Shown: piece by piece, positions 26,662 to 35,049 of the stretch
Position numbering within the stretch: the stretch's first letter is position 1
Layout of the letters: every line of letters begins with the position of its first letter
DNA from: JANPLG01 sp964609085
GTDB taxonomy: Bacteria; Armatimonadota; SYMT01
Direction: 5' to 3'
NCBI GenBank assembly: GCA_964609085.1
Contig: CAZSRZ010000017.1
Span: forward strand, 1 to 56,390
Length of the DNA: 56,390 nt
The notes under the pieces: generated by a model
Databases searched by the model: none
The model's input: the letters and a program-made list of their open reading frames with translations, nothing else
Told to the model about the DNA's origin: nothing
Position numbers and translations under genes: made by a program

Positions 26662-28680
26662 ATGGCGCTCCGATACCATCGACTTCCACAACTCTGCGTC
26701 TGGATCGGCCTCGGCGCCGCGATCTGTACCCTGGCCCTCCGCTACGGGGTGGAGCGGCGCTCCCGGGCCGTAGGGATGGTTGTCGACTACGCGCAGGTGC
26801 GCACACTGGCCGCGGCCACCGCCACACCGCTCGAGGCGGTGCTCCGCCGGATGCGAGCCGCGTCCGTCACCGGGGTCGCCGTGGGCGAGGAGACGTTGGC
26901 GGATCTCTACACGGACGGCACCCTCGACCTGCAGCACGTAACGACCGATCGCGGCCCCGAACAGCGAGTCGCGTTCGCTGATCCGCGCGCTGCCGAACGG
27001 GTCATCACCGCGGTCGAGCAGCTCCTTCCCTCGGCGCGTCGGGCGCGGCCGAAGGGGGAGTGCATCGTCTTCGAGGGAGCCGGCCGTCGGCTCTGGGTGC
27101 CCGGTAGGTTTGAGGACATCCGGCTCACCCCGACGGGCATCGATGGGGCGGCCGTCGCGCAGGTGCGTGCCGCAGGTTTGGAACCCGTGGGGAGGCTCAA
27201 CAACAGCCTCGGCCTCCGGCTGGGCAGCCTCCTCTGGTCGCTGCATCGGGTTCGGGCCCAGGGTGTGCGGACGCTCATCTTTGCCGGCGAGGAAGTGATG
27301 GGCTATGACCGGCTGCTCGGCGATACCGCGGCTGCCATCCGCAATGCCGACCTGACCTACGGCAGTGTAGAGTTCGGGAAGCAGCGAGGCGACGAGGCCC
27401 TGAGCCGGTTGCTGACCGACCGGTTGCTGCGGGTGCACTCCATCTCGGCAGCCGAGATGACTCGCCTCAGCCCTGCGGAAGCGATTGAGCGCTACACCCG
27501 GGCGGCGGTGGAACGCAACATCCGGCTGCTCTACGTCCGTCTACCGGCCACGCCCTCAGTCAACACCCTGGAAGACAACCTGGCGTATCTCCGTGAACTG
27601 GCACATCGACTCGTGGCGGCGAAGCTCGGCATCGGGGCTGCCCGACTCTTCGAAACACCGTGGAGTACGCCGTTCTTGGCGCCGGTGCTGCGGGCGCTGC
27701 TGGGGGTTGGACTTGCGGGCGGACTGGTGCTGCTGCTCGCAGGCATCGCCCCGGTAAGACGCAGCCGGCAGGCGATCCTGAGCATCGCGCTCGCGATGCC
27801 CCTCGGTTTCGGGGCCGCCATCGGTAGCGGGCTCGTCCTGCAGTTGGTTGCCCTGGCGGCGGCGGTCACCTTCCCGACACTTGCCTTCGTCCGCGAGCGG
27901 CAGGCGATGGCCGCCTTTGCGCCGGAGGAGCCTGCTGGTGGGAAGGGACGGCGTCGGAGCCTTGCAACCGCCCTCCTCGTATTCATCCGCATCAGCGCCG
28001 TCACGCTCGTCGGAGCGCTCTTCGTGGCCGCGGCACTGTGCGACGTCGCCTACTTCCTCAAGGTCCGGAGCTTCGCCGGCATCAAGATTGCCACCGTGGC
28101 GCCGATTCTGCTGGTCGGCTGGATCTACGCCACGGGGATGGGGCCGGAATACGGCACGCTGCGCGAGGAATGGGCTGCGATGCGGCGCCGCCTGCAGGCC
28201 ATCATCAGCGAGCCGATCCGCGTCGGCTACTTCGTGGCGGTGATCCTCGGCGTCGGGCTGCTGGCGCTCCTACTGGCGCGCAGCGGTAATGACTCGGGTT
28301 TGGGGGTGAGCACGTTCGAGCTGAGGTTCCGCTCGATCCTGGATCAGATTGTCGGAGTCCGGCCGCGAACGAAGGAGTTCCTGATTGGGCACCCGCTTCT
28401 CATCCTGAGTCTGGTATTGGTCGGCCAGGCGCGGTACCGGATGCTGGTTCTTCCGCTGCTGCTGGTCGGGATCATCGGTCAGGTGGGGATGTTGAACTCC
28501 TTCTGCCACCTCCACACTCCACTGAAAATCTCCCTACTGCGCACCTGGAATGGACTGTGGACGGGAGGCCTGTTGGGTGTGGCGCTGGTGTTGGTCTGGC
28601 AGCGAGTGTTCCCTCACACCCGTGGTCGCCCGACTGATTCCGGGGACCGGGGCGTGACCGGGGCGTCGGGGTACCCATGA
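26662..28680 (+). CDS. DUF5693 family multi-pass membrane protein
   Basis: 672 residues. One N-terminal transmembrane helix (about residues 10-28) is followed by a soluble domain of about 300 residues, probably extracytoplasmic, and then eight or so hydrophobic segments from about residue 335 to the end. DUF5693 proteins are typically encoded beside csaB in Firmicutes and related lineages, exactly as here, where the last bases overlap the csaB start (ATGA). A role in export or polymerisation of the pyruvylated wall polysaccharide is an inference from that linkage; no catalytic motif is known to me. Confidence 0.88.
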   Translation: MALRYHRLPQLCVWIGLGAAICTLALRYGVERRSRAVGMVVDYAQVRTLAAATATPLEAVLRRMRAASVTGVAVGEETLADLYTDGTLDLQHVTTDRGPEQRVAFADPRAAERVITAVEQLLPSARRARPKGECIVFEGAGRRLWVPGRFEDIRLTPTGIDGAAVAQVRAAGLEPVGRLNNSLGLRLGSLLWSLHRVRAQGVRTLIFAGEEVMGYDRLLGDTAAAIRNADLTYGSVEFGKQRGDEALSRLLTDRLLRVHSISAAEMTRLSPAEAIERYTRAAVERNIRLLYVRLPATPSVNTLEDNLAYLRELAHRLVAAKLGIGAARLFETPWSTPFLAPVLRALLGVGLAGGLVLLLAGIAPVRRSRQAILSIALAMPLGFGAAIGSGLVLQLVALAAAVTFPTLAFVRERQAMAAFAPEEPAGGKGRRRSLATALLVFIRISAVTLVGALFVAAALCDVAYFLKVRSFAGIKIATVAPILLVGWIYATGMGPEYGTLREEWAAMRRRLQAIISEPIRVGYFVAVILGVGLLALLLARSGNDSGLGVSTFELRFRSILDQIVGVRPRTKEFLIGHPLLILSLVLVGQARYRMLVLPLLLVGIIGQVGMLNSFCHLHTPLKISLLRTWNGLWTGGLLGVALVLVWQRVFPHTRGRPTDSGDRGVTGASGYP

Positions 28681-29726
28681 GGGACGGCGTCCTACTGTCG
28701 GGCTTCTACGGCATGGGCAACGCAGGAGATGAGGCGGTGCTGGCTGCCAGCGTGCAAATGCTTCGCGCCGTGTGCGAGATGCCCATCCGCGTGCTTTCCG
28801 GCGAGCCGAACGCCACTGCTGCCGATCTCGGCGTCGAGAGCTACCCGCGCATGCATCCGCGCTCAGTTCTGGCCGCATGCCGCGCCAGCAGGTTGCTACT
28901 CAGCGGTGGAGGCAGTCTGCTCCAGGATCGTACCAGCGTCCGATCGCTCTTCTACTACCTCGCCGTCCTCTGGCTCGGACGGCGGACCGGAGCCCGCACC
29001 ATGATCTGGGCGCAGGGTGTTGGCCCCCTGGATCGCCCGGCATCGCGACGAGCCGTGGCGGCGGTCCTGCGGCAGTGTGACGCCATCACGGTGCGCGACG
29101 AAGAATCCGCGTCCCTGCTCCGGGAGATCGGCGTGACGGCCCTGACGGCGGAAGTGACCGCTGATCCTGTCTTTGCGCTGGCCCCCGTGGAATCCCCTGT
29201 CGTTCGGGAATGCCTGGGCCCCACGCCGGAGATCGCGATCGCGCTTCGGCCCTGGCCGGGAGCCGACGGGCTGCTCGACGCGCTGGCGGAGGAGCTCCCG
29301 CGAGACCTCGCCTATCAGCTATGGGCGCTGCAACCTGAAACCGACCTGCCGATCGCGGAACGCCTGGCGGGCCGCATCCCCAACGCGCGCGTTGTCCGTT
29401 GCAGGCTGTCACCCGGCGAATGGGTGGCCCTGGCCGAACACGCCCAGGGCGTCCTCGCCATGCGCCTCCACGCCCTCATCTTTGCCGCCAACCGGGCTGT
29501 GCCGGTTGCGGGCATCAGCTATGATCCCAAGGTGGATGCACTGCTGGCCAGCCTCGACCAGCCACTCGTGGGCCGAGTGGACGCGCTCGACCGGGAGCAA
29601 CTCCGAAGCGCGCTGGCGAGCATGGACAGCCGGTCCCCCGGGCGAGAACATCGGCTGCGGCGCGCAGCCGAGCTGCGCGCCAGCGCTGGACGCAGTGCCG
29701 CGGTTGCGCTTGAATTACTGCGATGA
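28677..29726 (+). CDS. csaB: Polysaccharide pyruvyl transferase CsaB
   Basis: 349 residues, GT-B-like pyruvyltransferase family. The N-terminus has GFYGMGNAGDEAVL (residues 9-22), and the GGGSLLQD motif near residues 77-84 is typical of CsaB/WcaK proteins. The enzyme adds ketal-linked pyruvate to a secondary wall polymer, which lets SLH-domain S-layer proteins bind. That predicts SLH proteins elsewhere in this genome. It is translationally coupled to the DUF5693 gene. Confidence 0.93.
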   Translation: MRDGVLLSGFYGMGNAGDEAVLAASVQMLRAVCEMPIRVLSGEPNATAADLGVESYPRMHPRSVLAACRASRLLLSGGGSLLQDRTSVRSLFYYLAVLWLGRRTGARTMIWAQGVGPLDRPASRRAVAAVLRQCDAITVRDEESASLLREIGVTALTAEVTADPVFALAPVESPVVRECLGPTPEIAIALRPWPGADGLLDALAEELPRDLAYQLWALQPETDLPIAERLAGRIPNARVVRCRLSPGEWVALAEHAQGVLAMRLHALIFAANRAVPVAGISYDPKVDALLASLDQPLVGRVDALDREQLRSALASMDSRSPGREHRLRRAAELRASAGRSAAVALELLR

Positions 29727-29752
29727 AGGAAGCACGCGGAGGAGAACGCACC

Positions 29753-31315
29753 ATGCCGCCAACATTCCCCCCGAGTCCGAGCACCCGCCGCAGGCTCGCC
29801 GGTTGGCTGCTGGCCCTGTTGTGTGTCTGCGGGCATAGCGCGATACGGCCCGCCTCGGCGCAGCCGGCTTCCGGTCGCCCGACTGGCCCCGCCGCTGCGC
29901 GCCCGAAAGACCCCTTCACCCGTGGCCTCGAGCTGTTCCGACAGGGCAAGCTCGACGAAGCCATCACCGCGTTGCGCGAAGCCGAAGCAGCGGACCCGCG
30001 GGATGCGGTCACCCAGAACTGGCTGGGCTTCATTCTGTTCCGCGCCCGGCGCTATGACGAGTCGATCCGCAGCCTGCGACGGGCCCTGGAGCTCAACGCC
30101 AGCAACCCCGACACCTACAACAACCTGGGCAACGCCTACCTCGCGAAGGGCGACCTGGCGGCGGCCATAGAGCAATACAGGCAGGCCGTGGATCTGGTCA
30201 AGGATCAGCCGGGGAAGCACGGCGATCTCTACTACAACCTGGGCAACGCTCTCGTCCGCAAGGGCGACCTGGACGACGCACTGCAAGCCTTCCTGAAAGC
30301 CGAACAGGCGAACCCGAAGGACGCTCTGGTGCAGAACAACCTGGGCTACCTCTACGAGCGCAAGCACGCGCTGAACCCGGAGCAGAACCCGATCTCGGCC
30401 GCCGTGGATCGCTATAAGCGCGCGACCGAGTTGGACCCCAACAGCCCAGTCTTCGCTCGCAATCTGGGTCTGGCTGCCAGGAAGATGCAGGGACAGCCCG
30501 AGCTCGCGCTGCGGGCCCTCCGTCGGGCGATCCAGCTTGATCCCAAGGACTATGCCAGTCACGTCGCCCTGGCCGAGGAGCTCCAGAACGGCAACCAGAT
30601 CGCGCAGTCCATCTCCGAGTACCGCATCGCGGCGCAACTCCGCCCCAACGAATTCGTCCCTCGCTACAACCTGGGGCTGCTGCTGGTTCGGCTTCCGAGC
30701 CCTAACTACGCCGAAGCGTTGACGCAGCTCCAGCAGGCGATCAAGATCCGCCCCAGCGACCACCGCGCCCTGAGTGCGCTCGGCTATGTCTGCTACAAGG
30801 CCAACCGCATCGACGATGCGGAGAAGTACTATCGACAGGCGGTCAAGTCTGCACCGGATAACGCCTCGTCACACGCCAACCTGGGCCTTGCTCTGGACCG
30901 GCTTGGGCGGGTTCCCGAGGCCATCGCGGCGTGGAAGGAAGCCCTCAAGCTCGATCCCGCCGACAACGCCACGCGCTCGATGCTCGGCTCGGCCTACCTG
31001 AATCAGCGGAAGTACGCGGAAGCAGCAGCCGAGTATGGCGAGATTGTCCGCAGAGATCCACGGGACGCCGGCGCACAGAACAATCTCGGTTATGCCTACG
31101 AAAAGCTGGGGAAGATCAACGAGGCGATCCTGGCCTACAAGGCCGCCATCGAGAGCAACCCCAGGCTCGCCGTGGCCTACAACAACCTTGGGGCCTGCTA
31201 CGAGCGCACAGGTCAAAAAGAGTTGGCCCGCCAGAATTACCAGCGCGCCCTCCAGGTGGACCCCAGCAACGCCGAGGCGAAGAAGAACCTGGCCCGCCTC
31301 GGTGCCGCCGGCTAG
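29753..31315 (+). CDS. Exported TPR-repeat protein
   Basis: 520 residues with a signal peptide (hydrophobic residues about 14-30). At least twelve tetratricopeptide repeats fill the rest, from FTRGLELFRQGKLDEA near residue 57 to the C-terminus, many with the N-N-L-G-x-x-Y core. The ATG at 29753 has a very strong ribosome site (GGAGGAG, 8-base spacing). An earlier ATG at 29723, overlapping the csaB stop, lacks one. It sits at the end of the DUF5693-csaB unit and is probably a periplasmic or surface scaffold, perhaps for polysaccharide or S-layer assembly. That role is an inference. Confidence 0.9.
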   Translation: MPPTFPPSPSTRRRLAGWLLALLCVCGHSAIRPASAQPASGRPTGPAAARPKDPFTRGLELFRQGKLDEAITALREAEAADPRDAVTQNWLGFILFRARRYDESIRSLRRALELNASNPDTYNNLGNAYLAKGDLAAAIEQYRQAVDLVKDQPGKHGDLYYNLGNALVRKGDLDDALQAFLKAEQANPKDALVQNNLGYLYERKHALNPEQNPISAAVDRYKRATELDPNSPVFARNLGLAARKMQGQPELALRALRRAIQLDPKDYASHVALAEELQNGNQIAQSISEYRIAAQLRPNEFVPRYNLGLLLVRLPSPNYAEALTQLQQAIKIRPSDHRALSALGYVCYKANRIDDAEKYYRQAVKSAPDNASSHANLGLALDRLGRVPEAIAAWKEALKLDPADNATRSMLGSAYLNQRKYAEAAAEYGEIVRRDPRDAGAQNNLGYAYEKLGKINEAILAYKAAIESNPRLAVAYNNLGACYERTGQKELARQNYQRALQVDPSNAEAKKNLARLGAAG

Positions 31316-31354
31316 CTCTCGCCCGACGCGCCGAGTTCAGGCTCACGCGTTCCA

Positions 31355-31383
31355 TTGACGCCCTCCCCGGGCGGTGGTACAGT
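31355..31383 (+). promoter_or_regulatory. Sigma-70-type promoter of proS
   Basis: TTGACG at 31355-31360, 17-bp spacer, then TACAGT at 31378-31383 preceded by TGG (extended -10). It is one of the best-formed promoters in the window. Transcription would start near 31390, about 20 bases before the proS ATG. Confidence 0.75.
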
Positions 31384-31409
31384 TTCGCGACCGCGGGAAG
31401 GGGAGCGTG

Positions 31410-32891
31410 ATGCCAGAGCAAGAGCAGTTCGTACAAGAGCTAACCGATCAGGAAGACAACTTTTCTCGTTGGTACAACGAAGTCGTCCGCAAGGCGAAGC
31501 TGGCCGATTACAGCCCCGTCCGGGGTTCAATGGTCATCCGTCCCTACGGCTACGGCCTCTGGGAGAACATGCAGGCAGCACTCGACCGGCGCATCAAGGC
31601 CACCGGGCACGTCAACGCCTACTTCCCTCTGCTTGTGCCGGAAGCCCTCTTGAACAAGGAGGCCGAGCACGTAGAGGGCTTTGCGCCCGAAGTGGCATGG
31701 GTCACTCACGCGGGACGCGAAAAACTCGAGGAGCGTTACTGCATCCGGCCGACGTCGGAAGCGATCATCGGCGACTGCTACAGCCGCTGGGTTGACTCGT
31801 GGCGGGACCTGCCGATTCTCATCAACCAGTGGGCGAATGTGATGCGCTGGGAAAAGGTGACCCGGCTCTTCCTCCGGACGTCTGAATTCCTCTGGCAGGA
31901 GGGGCACACGGTTCACGCGACCGAGGCGGAGGCGGAGGAAGAAACCCTGAAGATGCTCGGTGTCTACAAGGAGTTCATCGAGACGGAGTTAGCTCTCCCG
32001 ATCTGGGATGGCCTGAAGACGGAGAAGGAGAAGTTCGCCGGCGCCCTGCGCACCTACTGCGTTGAGGCTCTGATGCGCGACGGCAAGGCGCTGCAGGCAG
32101 GGACTTCCCACAACCTGGGGCAGCACTTCGCGCGGGTGTTCGACATCACCTTCCAGGACCGAGACGGCCAGCGAAAGCACGCCTGGCAGACAAGTTGGGG
32201 GGTCTCCACCCGGCTGGTCGGCGCCCTGATCATGGGCCACGGGGATGATGCCGGCCTCAACCTCCCCCCCAACGTCGCCCCGATCCAGGTGATCGTGGTT
32301 CCCATCTGGCGCAAGGAAGCCGATAAGGTGGCGGTGCTGGAGATGGTCGATCGCGTGCTCGCCGAACTCCGCCCCGTCTGCCGCATCCAGGCAGACACGG
32401 ACGACAACAACACCCCGGGCTGGAAGTACAACGAGTACGAACTGAAGGGGGTGCCGCTTCGCTTGGAGATTGGGCCGCGCGACGTGGCTAACGGCAGCGT
32501 GATGCTGGTGCGCCGCCTGGACCGACAAAAGAGTGTCGTACCACTGTCGGAACTGGCAGCCGTGGTGCCCGCCGCTCTGGCCGAGATCCAGAAGCTGCTT
32601 TTCACGCGGGCCCTGGAGTACCGTGGGGAGAACACACACTCCGTGTCGACCTGGGCCGAGTTCACTGACATCTTCCCCGAGCGCGAGGCCGGACAGGAAG
32701 CAAGGGACGGCAGCAGGCGAGGCTTCGTCTGGGCCAATTGGTGCGGCGACCGGGCTGCCGAGGAGAAGGTGCAGGAGTTGACTAAGGCAACCATCCGGTG
32801 CATGCCGTTGGATGCGCCCGAGCCGGATGGTCCGTGCGTCTACACGGGTCGCCCGGCGGAGCGCCGAGTCCTCTTCGCGCGAGCCTACTGA
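31410..32891 (+). CDS. proS: Prolyl-tRNA synthetase, type 3 (archaeal/eukaryotic-like)
   Basis: 493 residues, class II synthetase. The short form without the large editing insert, the YSPVRGSMVIRPYGYGLWE start and the RPTSEAIIG motif 2 region indicate the archaeal/eukaryotic-like ProRS found in some bacteria. The QAGTSHNLGQHFA and TSWGVSTRLVGALIM segments match motif 3. The C-terminal region with a zinc-like domain ends in R-A-Y (Tyr terminus), typical of this type. ATG 31410 is preceded by GGGGAGCG; a longer reading from GTG 31374 would cover the promoter and is rejected. Confidence 0.96.
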   Translation: MPEQEQFVQELTDQEDNFSRWYNEVVRKAKLADYSPVRGSMVIRPYGYGLWENMQAALDRRIKATGHVNAYFPLLVPEALLNKEAEHVEGFAPEVAWVTHAGREKLEERYCIRPTSEAIIGDCYSRWVDSWRDLPILINQWANVMRWEKVTRLFLRTSEFLWQEGHTVHATEAEAEEETLKMLGVYKEFIETELALPIWDGLKTEKEKFAGALRTYCVEALMRDGKALQAGTSHNLGQHFARVFDITFQDRDGQRKHAWQTSWGVSTRLVGALIMGHGDDAGLNLPPNVAPIQVIVVPIWRKEADKVAVLEMVDRVLAELRPVCRIQADTDDNNTPGWKYNEYELKGVPLRLEIGPRDVANGSVMLVRRLDRQKSVVPLSELAAVVPAALAEIQKLLFTRALEYRGENTHSVSTWAEFTDIFPEREAGQEARDGSRRGFVWANWCGDRAAEEKVQELTKATIRCMPLDAPEPDGPCVYTGRPAERRVLFARAY

Positions 32892-33018
32892 CAGGGGCGT
32901 CCGCAGCCGGTCGTGATCGCCGGTGGCCGATTGCCCGGCCGAACTCGCACAAGGAAGCGGACTCGCGGGCGGCTAATCCCTCCATGCCGCCACGGGAGCG
33001 GCATCGGAGGCACGCGCC

Positions 33019-33858
33019 ATGAAGATCCGCATCGGCCACGTTCAGTGTGTGGTTCGCCCGGGCGACCTGAAGGCCAACGTTGAGACGACCCTGACCGGCT
33101 TGGAACGTGCTGACCAGGCCGGCGTGGAGATCGTCAGCTTTCCGGAGTGCGGGCTCACCGGCTACTTCGACGACGCCGAAACCACACGCAAACATGCTCT
33201 CCGCGCAGACGGGCCCGAAATCCGCAGCTTCCTGGAGCAGACCGGCCACTTCCGCGCGACCGTCATCGCGGGGTTTCAGGAAGAGCGTGGGCGGGAGATC
33301 TTTAACACGGCCCTGGTGGCGGAGCGAGGGAAGCTGCTCGGGCTGTACAGCAAGACGTTCGCCTACATGCCCTTCCACACCCGAGGGAAGGAGTTCCCTG
33401 TCTTTCGGCGAGGCGGCCTCACCTTCGGGGTCATCATCTGCGCGGACGGCGGCTACGTGGAGCCGGCGCGGATCCTAGCGTTGAAGGGTGCCCGCGTCAT
33501 CTTCGCGCCGCACTACAACTACATCGGCGCGGACTACCTGATCAACCACTTTCAGCACGTCCGCAATGACCACATCGCTCGGGCGGTCGAGAATGCGGTC
33601 TGGTTCTTGCGCGGCAACAACGTGGTGAAGGGGAGGGACCCCGGGTTTCGGCAGGATGGCGTCGGCTATGGCGACAGCTACCTCCTTGATCCGTACGGCG
33701 AAATGGTGATCCGGGCGCATCGCCATCAGGAAGAGTTCATCCACGTGGAGATCGACACAGAGATCGGCTACTTCCGCAACGAGCGCAGCCGCCAGTCGGC
33801 GGCACTCTGGGGCAAGCTGGCCGCGGAGATCGCCCGGGGAGAGGGAGGTGGGAAGTGA
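33019..33858 (+). CDS. Carbon-nitrogen hydrolase (nitrilase superfamily)
   Basis: 279 residues. The Glu-Lys-Cys triad is complete: Glu43 in SFPECGLTGY, Lys112 in LYSKTF, Cys141 in IICADGG. The superfamily includes amidases, N-carbamoyl hydrolases and ureidopropionases. The residue after Cys (Ala rather than Tyr/Trp) and the overall length suggest an amidase or carbamoylase, but the substrate cannot be fixed. GGAGG precedes the ATG. Its stop overlaps the start of the next gene in GTGA, so both are coupled. Confidence 0.93.
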   Translation: MKIRIGHVQCVVRPGDLKANVETTLTGLERADQAGVEIVSFPECGLTGYFDDAETTRKHALRADGPEIRSFLEQTGHFRATVIAGFQEERGREIFNTALVAERGKLLGLYSKTFAYMPFHTRGKEFPVFRRGGLTFGVIICADGGYVEPARILALKGARVIFAPHYNYIGADYLINHFQHVRNDHIARAVENAVWFLRGNNVVKGRDPGFRQDGVGYGDSYLLDPYGEMVIRAHRHQEEFIHVEIDTEIGYFRNERSRQSAALWGKLAAEIARGEGGGK

Positions 33859-34955
33859 GTTACGTGAGGCTCGGGCTGCTTCTGGTGCTGGTGGCTGCGG
33901 GGACGGCCCGACCGGCCGAGCCACTCCGGCGGTTTCTTTACGTAGCGCAACCGGGCGTTCGGAACTACGTGGAGTATGGCGGGGTCGGCGTGCTCGTCTA
34001 CGACATGGACGATAGCTATCGCTTCGTCCGCAGAATCCCCACCTTTGCCGACCAGCCCGGTGCTGCCCCGGAGAATGTGAAGGGAATTGCCGCCAGTGCG
34101 CGGTCAGCGCGTCTCTACGTGAGCACGGTCAAGAGGCTCGCGTGCATCGACCTCAATACGGATCGCATGCTGTGGCAAAGGGAATACGCGGGCGGGTGCG
34201 ATCGGATGGCGATTTCCCCGGACGGCAGCGTGCTCTATGTACCGTCGCTGGAGGGCCCCTTCTGGAACGTCGTGGACGGCGCCACGGGCAATGTGGCGGC
34301 CAGAGTCGAGCCGAACTCCGGGGCTCACAACACCATCTACGGTCCCAGCGGCAAGTACGCTTACCTGGCTGGTCTGAAGTCTCCCTACCTCTTCGTGGCC
34401 GAGACAGCCGGACACACGATCGCGCGAAAGGTGGGGCCGTTCAGTCAGGTGATCCGGCCGTTCACGATCACCCGCGACGAACGGACGTGCTTCGTCAACA
34501 TCAACGACCTGCTCGGCTTCGAGGTCGGCAACCTGGTCACCGGCAAAAAGCTGGCCCGCGTGGAGGTTGCCGGCTACAAGCCTGGCCCAACCAAGCGGCA
34601 CGGATGTCCCAGCCATGGCATTGGCCTCCGCCCGGACGGCAAGGAGTTGTGGCTGACCGACGCGTTCAACGAACGGCTTCACATCTTCGACGCCACAAGC
34701 ATGCCGCCGAAGCAGATCGGCGAGGTGAAGTTGCGAGATCAGCCGGGGTGGATCACTTTCAGCATTGACGGCCGTCACGCCTGGCCCTCCACGGGGGAGG
34801 TGGTGGATGTTGCCACCCGCAAGGTCATCCGGGGACTGAGCGACGAAACCGGCCGACAGATGCAGAGCGAGAAGGTCCTCGAGGTCGACTTTCGTGGCGG
34901 TCGGCCTGTCCGCGCCGGTGATCAGTTTGCCCTGGGGCAGAGTCTCGCCCGATAG
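33855..34955 (+). CDS. Secreted YncE-like beta-propeller protein
   Basis: 366 residues with a short signal peptide (hydrophobic residues 5-18). It has repeated blades of the seven-bladed YncE/YVTN type, for example MAISPDGSVLYVPSLEGP and HGIGLRPDGKELWLTDAFNE, with the D-G-x-x-L/A turns of these repeats. No catalytic residues are evident, and it may bind a ligand or partner. The GTG start overlaps the nitrilase stop. The gene ends at a long bidirectional terminator shared with the caspase gene. Confidence 0.87.
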   Translation: MSYVRLGLLLVLVAAGTARPAEPLRRFLYVAQPGVRNYVEYGGVGVLVYDMDDSYRFVRRIPTFADQPGAAPENVKGIAASARSARLYVSTVKRLACIDLNTDRMLWQREYAGGCDRMAISPDGSVLYVPSLEGPFWNVVDGATGNVAARVEPNSGAHNTIYGPSGKYAYLAGLKSPYLFVAETAGHTIARKVGPFSQVIRPFTITRDERTCFVNINDLLGFEVGNLVTGKKLARVEVAGYKPGPTKRHGCPSHGIGLRPDGKELWLTDAFNERLHIFDATSMPPKQIGEVKLRDQPGWITFSIDGRHAWPSTGEVVDVATRKVIRGLSDETGRQMQSEKVLEVDFRGGRPVRAGDQFALGQSLAR

Positions 34956-34995
34956 TCACTGCGTCCGCTTCACGCGCGGCGGGGGAGATGCTCTG

Positions 34996-35036
34996 GGCGA
35001 GACGCCCTCCCAGAATCATCGGGAGGGCGTCTCGCC
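34996..35036. terminator. Bidirectional terminator between convergent genes
   Basis: A perfect 16-bp inverted repeat (GGCGAGACGCCCTCCC and its complement) with a 9-base loop AGAATCATC. It lies 40 bases after the propeller gene and 13 bases after the caspase gene stop on the other strand, and is symmetric, so it can serve both. Neither side has a strong T tract. Confidence 0.8.
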
Positions 35037-35049
35037 GCGATGGATTGAG

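Noticed and set aside
31374..31409. Earlier GTG start for proS
   Set aside because: It falls within the -10 region of a well-formed promoter, so it would not be in the transcript.
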